Positions 39,662 through 47,996 of a DNA stretch of 64,000 nt are shown in pieces. Position 1 is the stretch's first letter. Each line of letters opens with the position of its first letter. Source of the stretch: Streptomyces tanashiensis. GTDB taxonomy: Bacteria > Actinomycetota > Actinomycetes > Streptomycetales > Streptomycetaceae. The position numbers and the translations under genes were made by a program. The notes below the pieces were generated by a model. The model searched no databases, was not told the DNA's origin, and saw nothing but the letters and a program-made list of their open reading frames with translations. Where the stretch lies: assembly GCF_014648895.1 (NCBI RefSeq), contig NZ_BMRZ01000006.1:62001-126000 (forward strand), written 5' to 3'.

Positions 39662-41005
39662 ATGAAACTGACGATTCTCGGAGGCGGCGGATTCCGGGTG
39701 CCGCTGGTGTACGGCGCTCTCCTCGGCGACCACGCCGAGGGGCGGGTCACCCACGTCACCCTGTACGACCTCGACGAGGGACGGCTCTCGGCCATCGCGC
39801 GGGTCCTCGCGGACCAGGCGGAAGGGGTACGGGGCGCGCCGGTGGTGACGGCGACCGCGGACCTGGACGAGGCGCTGCGCGGGGCGGACTTCGTGTTCTC
39901 CGCGATCCGGGTCGGCGGCCTGGAGGGCCGGGCCGCCGACGAGCGGATCGCGCTCGCCGAGGGCGTGCTCGGCCAGGAGACGGTGGGCGCCGGCGGCATC
40001 GCGTACGGGCTGCGGACCGTGCCCGTCGCGCTGCGCATCGCCCGGAGGATCGCCGAACTCGCCCCGGACGCCTGGGTCATCAACTTCACCAACCCGGCCG
40101 GTCTCGTCACGGAGGCGATGTCCCGGGTGCTCGGCGACCGGGTCGTCGGCATCTGCGACTCGCCCGTGGGCCTCGGCCGCCGGGTCGCCCGCATCCTCGG
40201 CGCGAACCCCGACGAGGCCTGGATCGACTACGTGGGCCTCAACCACCTGGGCTGGCTGCGCGGGCTGCGGGTCGGCGGCCGGGACGAGCTGCCGCGGCTG
40301 CTCGCCGACGAGCAGGCGCTCGGCTCCTTCGAGGAGGGCCGGCTCTTCGGCCCGGAGTGGCTGCGCTCGCTCGGCGCGATCCCCAACGAGTACCTGCACT
40401 ACTACTACTTCAACCGGGAGGCGGTCCACGCCTACCGGACGGCCGAGCGGACGCGCGGCGCGTACCTGCGCGACCAGCAGGGCGCCTTCTACGAGGAGAT
40501 GGGCAAGCCCGACACCCCCGCGCTGGCCGCCTGGCACCGTACGCTCGCCGACCGGGAGGCCACCTACATGGCGGCCAACCGGGAGGCCGCCGGGATCGGG
40601 GAACGCGACGAGGAGGACCTGGAGTCCGGCGGCTACGAGAAGGTCGCGCTCGCCCTCATGCGGGCGATCGCCCGGGACGAGCGGACCACCCTGATCCTCA
40701 ACGTGCGCAACGGCACGACGCTCTCGGTGCTCGACGCGGACGCGGTGATCGAGGTGCCGTGCTTCGTGGACGCGAACGGCGCCCACCCGGTGTCGGTGGC
40801 CCCGCTGCCCTACCACGCCGTCGGTCTGGTGACCGCCGTGAAGGGGGTCGAGCGCGAGGTCCTCGCGGCGGTGGAGAGCGGCTCACGGGCGACGGCCGTC
40901 AAGGCCTTCGCGCTGCATCCGCTGGTGGACTCGGTGGCGGTGGCCCGGCGCCTGGTGGACGGCTACACGGCGGAGCACCCGGGCCTTGCCTGGCTCCGAA
41001 GCTGA
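39662..41005 (+). CDS. glycoside hydrolase family 4 (6-phospho-beta-glucosidase-like)
   Basis: 447 residues. GH4 enzymes use NAD+ and a divalent metal by redox elimination. NAD fold MKLTILGGGGFRVPLV at the start. Metal-binding Cys165 in GICDSPVG and His195 in GLNHLGWL. Substrate loop GQETVGAGGIAYGLRTVP. The CDSP signature favours 6-phospho-beta-glucosidase over alpha-glucosidase types. TAGCGT at 39650-39655 lies 6 nt before the ATG, so the mRNA is likely leaderless. No PTS genes adjoin. Confidence 0.9.
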   Translation: MKLTILGGGGFRVPLVYGALLGDHAEGRVTHVTLYDLDEGRLSAIARVLADQAEGVRGAPVVTATADLDEALRGADFVFSAIRVGGLEGRAADERIALAEGVLGQETVGAGGIAYGLRTVPVALRIARRIAELAPDAWVINFTNPAGLVTEAMSRVLGDRVVGICDSPVGLGRRVARILGANPDEAWIDYVGLNHLGWLRGLRVGGRDELPRLLADEQALGSFEEGRLFGPEWLRSLGAIPNEYLHYYYFNREAVHAYRTAERTRGAYLRDQQGAFYEEMGKPDTPALAAWHRTLADREATYMAANREAAGIGERDEEDLESGGYEKVALALMRAIARDERTTLILNVRNGTTLSVLDADAVIEVPCFVDANGAHPVSVAPLPYHAVGLVTAVKGVEREVLAAVESGSRATAVKAFALHPLVDSVAVARRLVDGYTAEHPGLAWLRS

Positions 41006-41062
41006 GGTGGCCGGGCGACGAACGGACGGCTGACGAACACCTTTACGAGGTCGGGGGCGCGG

Positions 41063-41070
41063 CCTAGGCT
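41063..41070 (+). promoter_or_regulatory. CCTAGGCT -10 box of the M64 peptidase gene
   Basis: TAGGCT (41065-41070) then 8 nt to the ATG at 41079. No ribosome site between. One of four identical 8-mers at this position in the window. Confidence 0.6.
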
Positions 41071-41078
41071 CGCGCCCC

Positions 41079-42968
41079 ATGACCTCACAGCGCAAGGGAG
41101 TTCGACGTGCGGCGGCCCGCCTCGCCGCGGTCTGTCTGCTGGCCGCCGGCCTGGTGGGAACCACGCCGGCGGCCGCCGGGACACCCACGTCCGGTGAGGG
41201 GCCGGCCGTCGTTCCCGTACAGACCACCGGGCCCGCCGACAGACGGTTCAACCTGGTGTTCATGGGCGACGGCTACACCGCGGCGGAGATGCCGGCGTTC
41301 CGGGCCGACCTGGAACGGCACCTGAACACCCTGTGGAGCATCGAGCCCTTCGCCTCCTACCGCTCGTACGTCAACGTGTGGGCCGTGGAGGTCCCCTCGG
41401 CGGAGTCCGGCGTCGACTGCGACCCGGGCCTCACCGCCCCCGCCCGCGACACGGCGCTCGACATGGGCTTCTGGGGCGGCTGCGATCCGGACAGCGTGCA
41501 GCGGCTCCTCACCGTCGACAGCCGCAAGGCCGCCGCGCTCGCCGACCTCGTCCCCGGCACCAGCCGCGCCAACCGCCAGATCGTCGCCCTCGCCCACAGC
41601 GACACCTACGGCGGCGCGGGCGGGAGTTACGCCACGGCCTCCGGCGGCAACGCGCTCTCCTCTCTCATCACCCCCCACGAGATAGGGCATTCGCTCGGCG
41701 GCCTCCAGGACGAGTACGACTACTACGCGCGCGGGGTCCCGGGCGAGACCTACGAAGGCCCCGAACCCTCCTCCGTCCACCACACGCTCCTGACGGAGCC
41801 GCAGATGCGGGAGCAGCGGGCCAAGTGGTGGCGCTGGCTCGGCGAGAAGAGCGAGTCCGGCGGGGTCATCGGCCGCCACGAGGGCGGCATGTACAGCACG
41901 AAGGGCGTCTGGCGCCCGAGCCGCCACTCCCTCATGAAGACCCTCGGCTACGCCTTCGACCAGGTGGAGCGCGAGGTGATGGTCCGGGCGATCTCCTCGA
42001 AGGTGAACCTGGTCCAGGACCACACCCCGAACACGACACCGATCGGGGCGGACCGCACGGTGTGGGTGGACACCCTGCACCCGGTGGGCGGCGCGCTCGC
42101 CGTCACCTGGAAGCTCGACGGGCGCGGCCTCGACACCCGCGGCGCCCGCACCGTCGACCTGCGGAGGCTGCGGGTCTCCCCCGGGACGCACACCCTGACG
42201 GCCACGGTCACGGACCCGACGCCCTTCGTCCGCGACCCGGCGGTCCGCGCCTCGGCGGCGCTCACCCGGACCGTCGCCTGGACGGTGGACACCTCGCTGA
42301 CCACGGTGCGGGGCCCGGAGACTCCCGGCTTCACCGGGCACACCCCGACCGGGTCGCCCGTCGGCGCCCGCAGCGTCGTCCACGCGGACACCACCCACGC
42401 GGTGGACGGCACCCCCGCCGTGCGCTGGCTTCTGGACGGACGGCCGGTCTCGACGTACGGCCGCGACGACCGTGACCTGGACCTGGGCGCCCTGCGGATC
42501 GCGCCGGGCACCCACACGCTCACGGCCCGTCTCGCGGGCACGGACGAGGAGCTGAGCTGGACGGTGGACGCCCGCCCGGCCACCGCAGCGTACGAACTCT
42601 CCGAGCCGCTGCGTACGGTACGGCGTCCCGGGCGCCCGGTGGAGTACGTCTACGACGGCGCGTTCACGATGCGGCTGACCGCGCGGGACGACCGGGACGG
42701 TGCCGTGGTCGGCCAGTTCCGGGTCGACGGCGACGGCTGGTACACGTACTACGGCTGGCCGACGGACGCCGACGCGCCGTTCCGCTTCTCTCCGGGCGGC
42801 ACGGTGATCGACGACCTCGTGTACGGGAAGCTGGGCCGGAGCCGGGCGGTGCCGTGGGACGACGCGACCCCGGACTACGGCACGCACACCGTCGAGTACC
42901 GGACGATCGACGCGGCCGGCAACATCAGCCGGCCCGGGAGCTTCCTGGTGACGCTGGTGAAGCCGTAG
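41079..42968 (+). CDS. secreted M64 family metallopeptidase
   Basis: 629 residues. Signal peptide (AARLAAVCLLAAGLVGTTPAAAG). Peptidase_M64 (IgA-peptidase-like) catalytic domain to about residue 310: FNLVFMGDGYTAAEM, and HEIGHSLGGLQDEYDYY with zinc ligands His200, His204 and a downstream Asp/Glu. The rest holds two Ig-like beta repeats (HTLTATVTDPTP; HTLTARLAG) and a C-terminal beta domain. Exported protease, substrate unknown. Confidence 0.92.
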   Translation: MTSQRKGVRRAAARLAAVCLLAAGLVGTTPAAAGTPTSGEGPAVVPVQTTGPADRRFNLVFMGDGYTAAEMPAFRADLERHLNTLWSIEPFASYRSYVNVWAVEVPSAESGVDCDPGLTAPARDTALDMGFWGGCDPDSVQRLLTVDSRKAAALADLVPGTSRANRQIVALAHSDTYGGAGGSYATASGGNALSSLITPHEIGHSLGGLQDEYDYYARGVPGETYEGPEPSSVHHTLLTEPQMREQRAKWWRWLGEKSESGGVIGRHEGGMYSTKGVWRPSRHSLMKTLGYAFDQVEREVMVRAISSKVNLVQDHTPNTTPIGADRTVWVDTLHPVGGALAVTWKLDGRGLDTRGARTVDLRRLRVSPGTHTLTATVTDPTPFVRDPAVRASAALTRTVAWTVDTSLTTVRGPETPGFTGHTPTGSPVGARSVVHADTTHAVDGTPAVRWLLDGRPVSTYGRDDRDLDLGALRIAPGTHTLTARLAGTDEELSWTVDARPATAAYELSEPLRTVRRPGRPVEYVYDGAFTMRLTARDDRDGAVVGQFRVDGDGWYTYYGWPTDADAPFRFSPGGTVIDDLVYGKLGRSRAVPWDDATPDYGTHTVEYRTIDAAGNISRPGSFLVTLVKP

Positions 42969-42976
42969 AAGCGGAA

Positions 42977-43007
42977 GGGGCCCGCTCGGCGTCGCCGAGC
43001 GGGCCCC
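42977..43007. terminator. perfect bidirectional terminator hairpin
   Basis: 31-bp palindrome, arms GGGGCCCGCTCGGCG (42977-42991) and complement (42993-43007), between the convergent M64 peptidase and methyltransferase genes. Confidence 0.85.
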
Positions 43008-43029
43008 TCCTTCCAGAGGTCCTCGCGGG

Positions 43030-43848
43030 TCAGGGCTTGCGGGCCACCGCGGCCCACCCCGGGATGGGGTCGTCGCCCTGGACGGGGACGGGCTCGCCCA
43101 GCTCCGGGTGCCACTCGGCGGTGAGCGAGACCCCGGGCTCGACGAACTCCAGGCCGTCGAAGAACGCGGCCAGCTCGTCGCGCGAGCGGGGCCGCAGGGT
43201 CAGCCCGCGCGCCCTGTACATGGCACTCGCCTTCGCCGCGCCCTCGGGGTCGAAGTCCCCGGTGACATGGGAGAGGACGAGATAGCTGCCCGGCGCGAGC
43301 TTCTCGACGATCTTGGAGACCAGTTCGTACGCACCGTCCTCGTCCCCCACGAAGTGCAGCAGGGCGAGCATCGACAGGGCGATGGGCTGGTCGAAATCAA
43401 GGACCTTTCCGGCCCTTTCGAGGATGACCTCGGGCTCGCGGGCGTCCGCCTGGATGTACTCGGTGGCCCCCTCCGGGGTCGAGCGCAGCAGGGCGGCCGC
43501 GTGCGCGAGCACGATCGGGTCGTTGTCGCAGTAGACAATGCGGGACTCCGGCGCGGCCTCCTGCGCGATCTGGTGCAGGTTGGGCTCGGTCGGGATGCCC
43601 GTGCCGACGTCCAGGTACTGCCGGACGCCGTGGGCGCTGAGCCAGCGGATGGCGCGGTGCATGAAGGCCCGGTTGACGCGGGCCATGTCCCGGCCCCGGG
43701 CGTCGACGGTGAGCAGCTGACGTGCCATCGCCTCGTCGACCGGGTAGTTGTCCTTGCCGCCCAGGAACCAGTCGTACATCCGCGCGGGATGCGGCTTGCT
43801 GGTGTCGATGCTCTGTCCGCTCTTTGGGGCTGCGGGGTCCTGGGTCAT
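43030..43848 (-). CDS. SAM-dependent methyltransferase (DUF574 / Methyltransf_19)
   Basis: 272 residues. The actinomycete-specific DUF574 start, STSKPHPARMYDWFLGGKDNYPVDE, then YLDVGTGIPTEPNLHQIAQ (SAM motif I), RIVYCDNDPIVLAHA (motif II) and ALSMLALLHFV. A very abundant Streptomyces family whose substrates are unknown. ATG 43848 has AGGAGA upstream. Next to XRE/DUF397 locus 2. Confidence 0.92.
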   Translation of the reverse strand: MTQDPAAPKSGQSIDTSKPHPARMYDWFLGGKDNYPVDEAMARQLLTVDARGRDMARVNRAFMHRAIRWLSAHGVRQYLDVGTGIPTEPNLHQIAQEAAPESRIVYCDNDPIVLAHAAALLRSTPEGATEYIQADAREPEVILERAGKVLDFDQPIALSMLALLHFVGDEDGAYELVSKIVEKLAPGSYLVLSHVTGDFDPEGAAKASAMYRARGLTLRPRSRDELAAFFDGLEFVEPGVSLTAEWHPELGEPVPVQGDDPIPGWAAVARKP

Positions 43849-43922
43849 CGGCTCTCCTGGTCGGGATGAACGGGCGGCACTGCAACAAGAGTTACGCGAT
43901 GGTAGGGGCGGGACGGAAGGGG

Positions 43923-44159
43923 TCAGGTGAGCAGAAAGTCAGCCTGGCCGGATTTGGCGCCCTGGATGAAAGCGGCGATCTCCCCGTGGGTGTAGATGAG
44001 CGCTGGTCCTTCAGGGTCTGCGGACTGTCGCACGGCGACTCTGCCGTCGGCCAGCTTCATGGCCTCCACGCAGTTGCCCCCGTTCCCGCCGCTCCAGGGC
44101 TTGTGCCAACCCTCGGCACCGAGCTCAGCGGCGGGCATGCCGTTGTATATGCGATCCAT
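43923..44159 (-). CDS. DUF397 domain protein (XRE locus 2)
   Basis: 78 residues, canonical DUF397: WHKPWSGGNGGNCVEAMKLADGRVAVRQSADPEGPALIYTHGEIAAFIQGAKSG. Its ATG follows the XRE stop with no gap, so it is translated with it. It probably binds the XRE regulator and modulates it, as proposed for BldB/WhiJ-type systems. Confidence 0.9.
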   Translation of the reverse strand: MDRIYNGMPAAELGAEGWHKPWSGGNGGNCVEAMKLADGRVAVRQSADPEGPALIYTHGEIAAFIQGAKSGQADFLLT

Positions 44160-45035
44160 TCACAGCTCCTTGCGGAGATCCCGGAGAATCTCCTTCGTGC
44201 GTTGTGCAGTCGCGGCCTGCGCCGCCATGCGGTCCATGACCTCCAGGTGGGACGCCACCTCGGGACGCGCGTCGAGGTAGACCGCGCCGGTCAGGTACTC
44301 GCTGTAGACCATGTCCGGGAGTTCGGGCATGGCGAAGCGGAAGAGGACGAACGGCCCGTAGGTACCGGGATGGTGGCCGGACGCGAACTCCGCGATCTGC
44401 AGGGTGACGTTCGGCAGCTCCGACGCCTCGAGCAGCCGGTCGAGCTGGTCGCGCATCACTTCGGGCCCGTCACCGACCGGTCGGCGGAACACCGTCTCGT
44501 CCATGATCACCCAGAGCTTCGGAGCGTCGTCCCTGGTCAGCAGGGACTGGCGCTCCATCCACAGGGCTACATGCCGCTCGGCGTCCTCGTCCTTGCCGGC
44601 ATCGCTGCCGCCACCGACCGCCCCGCTGCGCAGAATGGCGCGGGCGTAGTCCTCGGTCTGGAGCAGACCGGGAACGAACTGGGGTTCATAGGCCCGGATG
44701 AGGCTGGCCGCCCCCTCCAGGCTGACGTACATGGAGAACCAGCCGGGCAGCACGTCGTGGAACCGCTGCCACCAGCCGGGGAGGTTGGCCTCCTCCGCGA
44801 GGGCGACGAAGCCCTCGGCCTCGGAGTCCGTGATCCCGTACTCCTTCAACAGGAGCTGCACGTACGGAATCTTCAGCGCGACCTCGGCGGTCTCCATCCG
44901 CCGGACGGTGGCCGGGGCCACCCGGAGGATCTTCGCGGCCTCTTCCCGCTTCATGCCGGCCCGCTCGCGCAGGTCCTGCAGACGCCTTCCGAGGACGACC
45001 TGTCCCACCGTGGGGGCGGACCGCGGCTCGCTCAC
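44160..45035 (-). CDS. XRE family regulator with DUF5753 domain (locus 2)
   Basis: 291 residues. N-terminal HTH: LGRRLQDLRERAGMKREEAAKILRVAPATVRRMETAEVALKIP. DUF5753 from about residue 100 (LIRAYEPQFVPGLLQTEDYARAIL, WVIMDETVFRRPVG). GTG 45035 has GGGGAGG 7 nt upstream, which decides the start over an ATG at 45110. Divergent from the RsbW-like ATPase gene, with dyads between them. Confidence 0.91.
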   Translation of the reverse strand: MSEPRSAPTVGQVVLGRRLQDLRERAGMKREEAAKILRVAPATVRRMETAEVALKIPYVQLLLKEYGITDSEAEGFVALAEEANLPGWWQRFHDVLPGWFSMYVSLEGAASLIRAYEPQFVPGLLQTEDYARAILRSGAVGGGSDAGKDEDAERHVALWMERQSLLTRDDAPKLWVIMDETVFRRPVGDGPEVMRDQLDRLLEASELPNVTLQIAEFASGHHPGTYGPFVLFRFAMPELPDMVYSEYLTGAVYLDARPEVASHLEVMDRMAAQAATAQRTKEILRDLRKEL

Positions 45036-45100
45036 TCTCAGACCTCCCCGACGCACTGTTTCGACGAGTGTGCCACGAAGCACGGCCAGAGAGAACACAG

Positions 45101-45135
45101 CACTCTGCAATTTTCAGAGTGCCACTTGCCAAGTG
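45101..45135. promoter_or_regulatory. two adjacent palindromes (XRE locus 2 operator)
   Basis: CACTCTG/CAGAGTG around a 7-nt AT-rich centre (45101-45121), directly followed by CACTTG-C-CAAGTG (45123-45135). They share the CACT..AGTG ends and sit in the divergent XRE/ATPase region. Confidence 0.6.
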
Positions 45136-45160
45136 TCCGAACCAGGAGGACAGTGTTCCG

Positions 45161-45286
45161 GTGAACCAGTACACGCTGCCGCCGTGCGCCACCGCGCCAC
45201 GGCGACAGCGCCGTACGGCAGTCCTGCCCACTGTTGTGAGGAACCGGTCGTGGCTTCTGGTAACGCGCAGCCCTCAGGTCTCATGA
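45161..45286 (+). CDS. possible small upstream ORF of the ATPase gene (41 aa)
   Basis: GTG 45161 is preceded by AGGAGGA (45144-45150), the best ribosome site in the region. The 41-residue basic peptide (NQYTLPPCATAPRRQRR...) ends 37 bp inside the ATPase gene in another frame. It may be a translated leader that couples to the ATPase start, or chance. No family recognised. Confidence 0.4.
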   Translation: MNQYTLPPCATAPRRQRRTAVLPTVVRNRSWLLVTRSPQVS

Positions 45287-45738
45287 GCCCTCGAGCCCCT
45301 CGGGTCATGGCCCAGCGCCCACAGCAGCACACCGATCCCGTCCGCCGCTTCGCCTTCGAGCTCCCGGCCCGCACCTCCTCCGTCGCCCGCGCCCGCAGAC
45401 TCGCCGAGGAACGCCTCATCCTCTGGGGCTGCGGCCCCGACATACGTGACACCGTCGCCCTCGTCGTCTCCGAACTCGTCACCAACGCCGTCGTGCACAC
45501 CGCGAGCGACCGCGTCGTCTGCGAACTCCGCGAGGGCGAGGAGACCCTGCGCATAGCCGTACGCGACGAGGGCGGCCCCGCCGACCCCCGGATACGCGAC
45601 TGCGGCGAGGAGGAACGCGGCCGCGGACTCCTCATCGTCGACGCGCTCTGCACCGCCTGGGGAGCCGACCGCACCGGCCACGGCACGGCACAGATCGTCT
45701 GGGCGGAACTCGCCCACGGCACGGGGGAACCATGCTGA
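45250..45738 (+). CDS. RsbW-like ATP-binding protein (XRE locus 2)
   Basis: 162 residues, HATPase_c_2 fold of anti-sigma-factor kinases. N box VSELVTNAVVHT, G1 box AVRDEGG, G2 box ERGRGLLIVDALC, and the terminal GHGTAQIVWAEL. All ATP-site motifs are intact, unlike the copy at 19.8 kb. GTG 45250 has GAGGA 7 nt upstream. Probably an anti-sigma or phosphotransfer partner within the XRE/DUF397 module. Confidence 0.9.
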   Translation: MASGNAQPSGLMSPRAPRVMAQRPQQHTDPVRRFAFELPARTSSVARARRLAEERLILWGCGPDIRDTVALVVSELVTNAVVHTASDRVVCELREGEETLRIAVRDEGGPADPRIRDCGEEERGRGLLIVDALCTAWGADRTGHGTAQIVWAELAHGTGEPC

Positions 45739-46232
45739 GGTCGATCCGCATCTTCCCGCGCATCCTCAGAACCCCCGAGGCCCCCTCCGTACCGCCCCAG
45801 CGCCGCTCACCCGAATCCCTCGTCACCCCGCACCCCCGCGGTGCGTCGGGCCCGGCCCACCCGCGCGAGCTCGGCGCCACCCGCCTCGCCGTCCCCGTCG
45901 GACTCCACACCGGCCTCGGCTGCGACGCCGTCGGCGTCCCCGCCCGCTTCGGCTTCAAGATCCTCTCCCGGCTCCCCTCCAAGGGCTGCGTCTACGCCGA
46001 CTCCGACTGGTGGTGGTGGCTCGTCCCCGCCGGCTCCGACCTCGACCTCACCTGGCCGCTGCCCGCCTGCTACGCCCCCGGCGCCGAGATCCCCGACCGC
46101 CACCCGCGCCTCATCCACCACCCCGACGGCACCTCCCCCTACACCCCGCCGATCCCCCTCTACCTCCTCGTCTGCCAGCTGACCGGCATCGCCCCGTCCT
46201 GGCCGGCACCCCCGGTACGCAGCGCGCTCTGA
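45732..46232 (+). CDS. conserved hypothetical protein following the ATPase gene
   Basis: 166 residues starting 7 bp inside the ATPase gene. Pro-rich N-terminal 45 residues, then a soluble part with AVPARFGFKILSRLPSKGCVYADSDWWWWLVPAGSDLDLTWPLPACY, a striking run of four Trp. No membrane segment, family unknown. Overlap and direction suggest co-expression with the ATPase. Confidence 0.75.
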   Translation: MLRSIRIFPRILRTPEAPSVPPQRRSPESLVTPHPRGASGPAHPRELGATRLAVPVGLHTGLGCDAVGVPARFGFKILSRLPSKGCVYADSDWWWWLVPAGSDLDLTWPLPACYAPGAEIPDRHPRLIHHPDGTSPYTPPIPLYLLVCQLTGIAPSWPAPPVRSAL

Positions 46233-46249
46233 CCCGTACGACCCGTGAC

Positions 46250-46277
46250 AACTCAGGGGTGTCCTCCCCCCGAGTTC
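46250..46277 (+). terminator. imperfect hairpin after the hypothetical gene
   Basis: AACTC-A-GGGG pairs with CCCC-C-GAGTT (one mismatch). It ends 24 bp before the methyltransferase promoter box. Confidence 0.45.
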
Positions 46278-46298
46278 CACCCCACCGGCAGGGCACCC

Positions 46299-46306
46299 CC
46301 TAGGCT
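46299..46306 (+). promoter_or_regulatory. CCTAGGCT -10 box of the methyltransferase gene
   Basis: TAGGCT (46301-46306) then 7 nt to ATG 46314 with no ribosome site. Confidence 0.65.
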
Positions 46307-46313
46307 CGGAGCC

Positions 46314-47024
46314 ATGTTCACCCCGCAGGGCCCCAGCCTCCGCGAGCTGACCGTCCAGGCCCTCTCCTCCGTCGAGCACGGCTACGACCTGCTCGCGAGC
46401 AAGTTCGACGCGACCCCCTTCCGCACCTCCGACCGTCTCCTCACCGCGGTCACCAGCACCCTGGAGACCCTCGGCCCCTTCGACTCCGGCCTCGACGTCT
46501 GCTGCGGCACCGGCGCCGGCCTCGGCGTCCTCCGCTCCGTCTGCGCGGGCCGCATCACGGGCGTCGACTTCAGTACGGGCATGCTGACCCGGGCCCGGAA
46601 CGCCCACCCGACCGCCGACCTGGTCCGCGCCGACGCCCTGGCCCTCCCCTTCGCCCCGGCCTTCGACCTCGCGGTCAGTTTCGGCGCCTTCGGCCACTTC
46701 CTCCCGGCCGACCAGCGCACCCTCTTCGCCCAGGTCCACGCCGCCCTGCGCCCGGGCGGCACCTTCGCCTTCCCGCTCCCCGCCCCACCACCGGTCGGCT
46801 CCCGCCTCTACTGGACGCTGTGGGGCTTCGACGCGGCGATGCGCGTCAGGAACGCCGTCTGGCGCCCGCCGTTCGTCATGTACTACCGCACCTTCCGCCT
46901 CGCGGACGTCCGCACCCGCCTGGAGGCGACCGGCTTCGAGGTCTCCCTCACCGCGATCGAGCCCCTGGGCCGCCGGGAGGACGGCAGCCCGCACTGCCGG
47001 CTGGTCGTGGCGCGCAGGAAGTAG
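46314..47024 (+). CDS. class I SAM-dependent methyltransferase
   Basis: 236 residues. SAM motif I GLDVCCGTGAGLGVL, motif II ITGVDFSTGMLTRAR, DLVRADALALPF and FDLAVSFGAFGHF, as in UbiE/Methyltransf_11 enzymes. A C-terminal FRLADVRTRLEATGFEV follows the pattern of small-molecule methyltransferases. Acceptor unknown. ATG 46314 matches a leaderless promoter. Confidence 0.9.
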   Translation: MFTPQGPSLRELTVQALSSVEHGYDLLASKFDATPFRTSDRLLTAVTSTLETLGPFDSGLDVCCGTGAGLGVLRSVCAGRITGVDFSTGMLTRARNAHPTADLVRADALALPFAPAFDLAVSFGAFGHFLPADQRTLFAQVHAALRPGGTFAFPLPAPPPVGSRLYWTLWGFDAAMRVRNAVWRPPFVMYYRTFRLADVRTRLEATGFEVSLTAIEPLGRREDGSPHCRLVVARRK

Positions 47025-47056
47025 GCGAGCGATGTCGTGTCGATCCGGCCCGGCAG

Positions 47057-47203
47057 CTCGGGGAGCCGGGATCTGGTCTCGGTGTGCTGGGACCTGGTCT
47101 CAGGGTGCTGGGACCTGGTCTCGGGGCGACGGGACCTTGTCTCGGGGCGCCGAGACCCGAGCCCAGGGTGCCGAGACCCGAGCTCAGGGCGCCTGAACCC
47201 GGC
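47057..47203. repeat. seven-unit 21-bp tandem array spanning the DUF4352 gene stop codon
   Basis: Units start at 47057, 47078, 47099, 47120, 47141, 47162 and 47183, each 21 bp, consensus CTCrGGGyGCyGrGACCyGgt. The last one covers the final codons and stop (47184-47186) of the DUF4352 gene. Left units carry GGTCTC and right units GAGACC, so the array can also fold on itself. Confidence 0.9.
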
Positions 47204-47894
47204 CGATCCAGAAGGCGGAGGGACGGTCGAAGCCGACCTTCACCTCGACCTCGAGCGCCGCCCTACCGGAAGGCGGAACGTCGAAGCCGTAGACGGCGAC
47301 GGCGCTCCGACCGGGCAGGACGCTCCCGGTGAGGCCCGGTCCGACGTGGTGCTCGTCATCGAAGACCCGCGTCACCTCCCGGCCGTCGCCGTCCCGCGCC
47401 GTCACCGTCACGAGCGCCAGGTCCAGCCGCGCATCGGTCCCGTTGCGCACGGTGACCTGGATCGTCACCGCCGTGTTCCCGGCCTCGTGCCCGGCCGCGC
47501 CCCGGGACGGAGTGAACGGGACGGGCGCGCCGACGCCGACCTCGACGCCGTCCCCGTACCGCTGCGTGTCACCGAAGGCGTGCAGACCGTCGGCGGAGGA
47601 GGGGTCGGTCGACGCGGGAGGGGTGGTGGTCCCGGCGGTCCGGGGTGCGGGCGGCGGGAGCGTCGCCGCTCCGGCGCTCTGCCCCGTCCCCCGCCCACCG
47701 TCGTCAAAGGCTCCCGCGCCCATCAGGACGCCCACGACACCCACGACGAGGACGATCCCGCCGATCAGCGCGAGGAGGAGGCGCTGTCCCCGTCTTCGCG
47801 GGGGTCTTTCCGGGGGCGGGCCGCTCAGGGGCCCGGAGGGCGGGCCGGCAGGAGGGGGTCCGGATGAGGTGTTGCCGTCGGTGCCGTCGACCAT
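47184..47894 (-). CDS. membrane-anchored DUF4352 domain protein
   Basis: 236 residues. Pro-rich cytosolic N-terminus (about 35 residues), one membrane helix (LLLALIGGIVLVVGVVGVLMG), a Pro/Ser/Thr linker, then the extracellular Ig-like DUF4352 domain (EVGVGAPVPFTPS, TVRNGTDARLDLALVTVTA, AVAVYGFDVPPSGRAALEVEVKVGF). ATG 47894 has GGAGG upstream. Role unknown. Its stop codon is inside a tandem-repeat unit. Confidence 0.85.
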   Translation of the reverse strand: MVDGTDGNTSSGPPPAGPPSGPLSGPPPERPPRRRGQRLLLALIGGIVLVVGVVGVLMGAGAFDDGGRGTGQSAGAATLPPPAPRTAGTTTPPASTDPSSADGLHAFGDTQRYGDGVEVGVGAPVPFTPSRGAAGHEAGNTAVTIQVTVRNGTDARLDLALVTVTARDGDGREVTRVFDDEHHVGPGLTGSVLPGRSAVAVYGFDVPPSGRAALEVEVKVGFDRPSAFWIGRVQAP

Positions 47895-47996
47895 GGGATA
47901 CCTCCGCCGCTCGGTGCGCGACGTACGAACACCTCAGCGTAGGACGACGACCGGGCACCCCGCGCGGCGAACCCCGGCAGCGCCCGCGGACCCGCG

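Noticed and set aside
45732..46232. DNA primase/polymerase-like protein
   Set aside because: No catalytic acidic motif could be found. Left as hypothetical.
47057..47203. Possible CRISPR or REP-type element
   Set aside because: Contiguous 21-bp direct units without spacers. The sequence is unique to this gene end and not dispersed.
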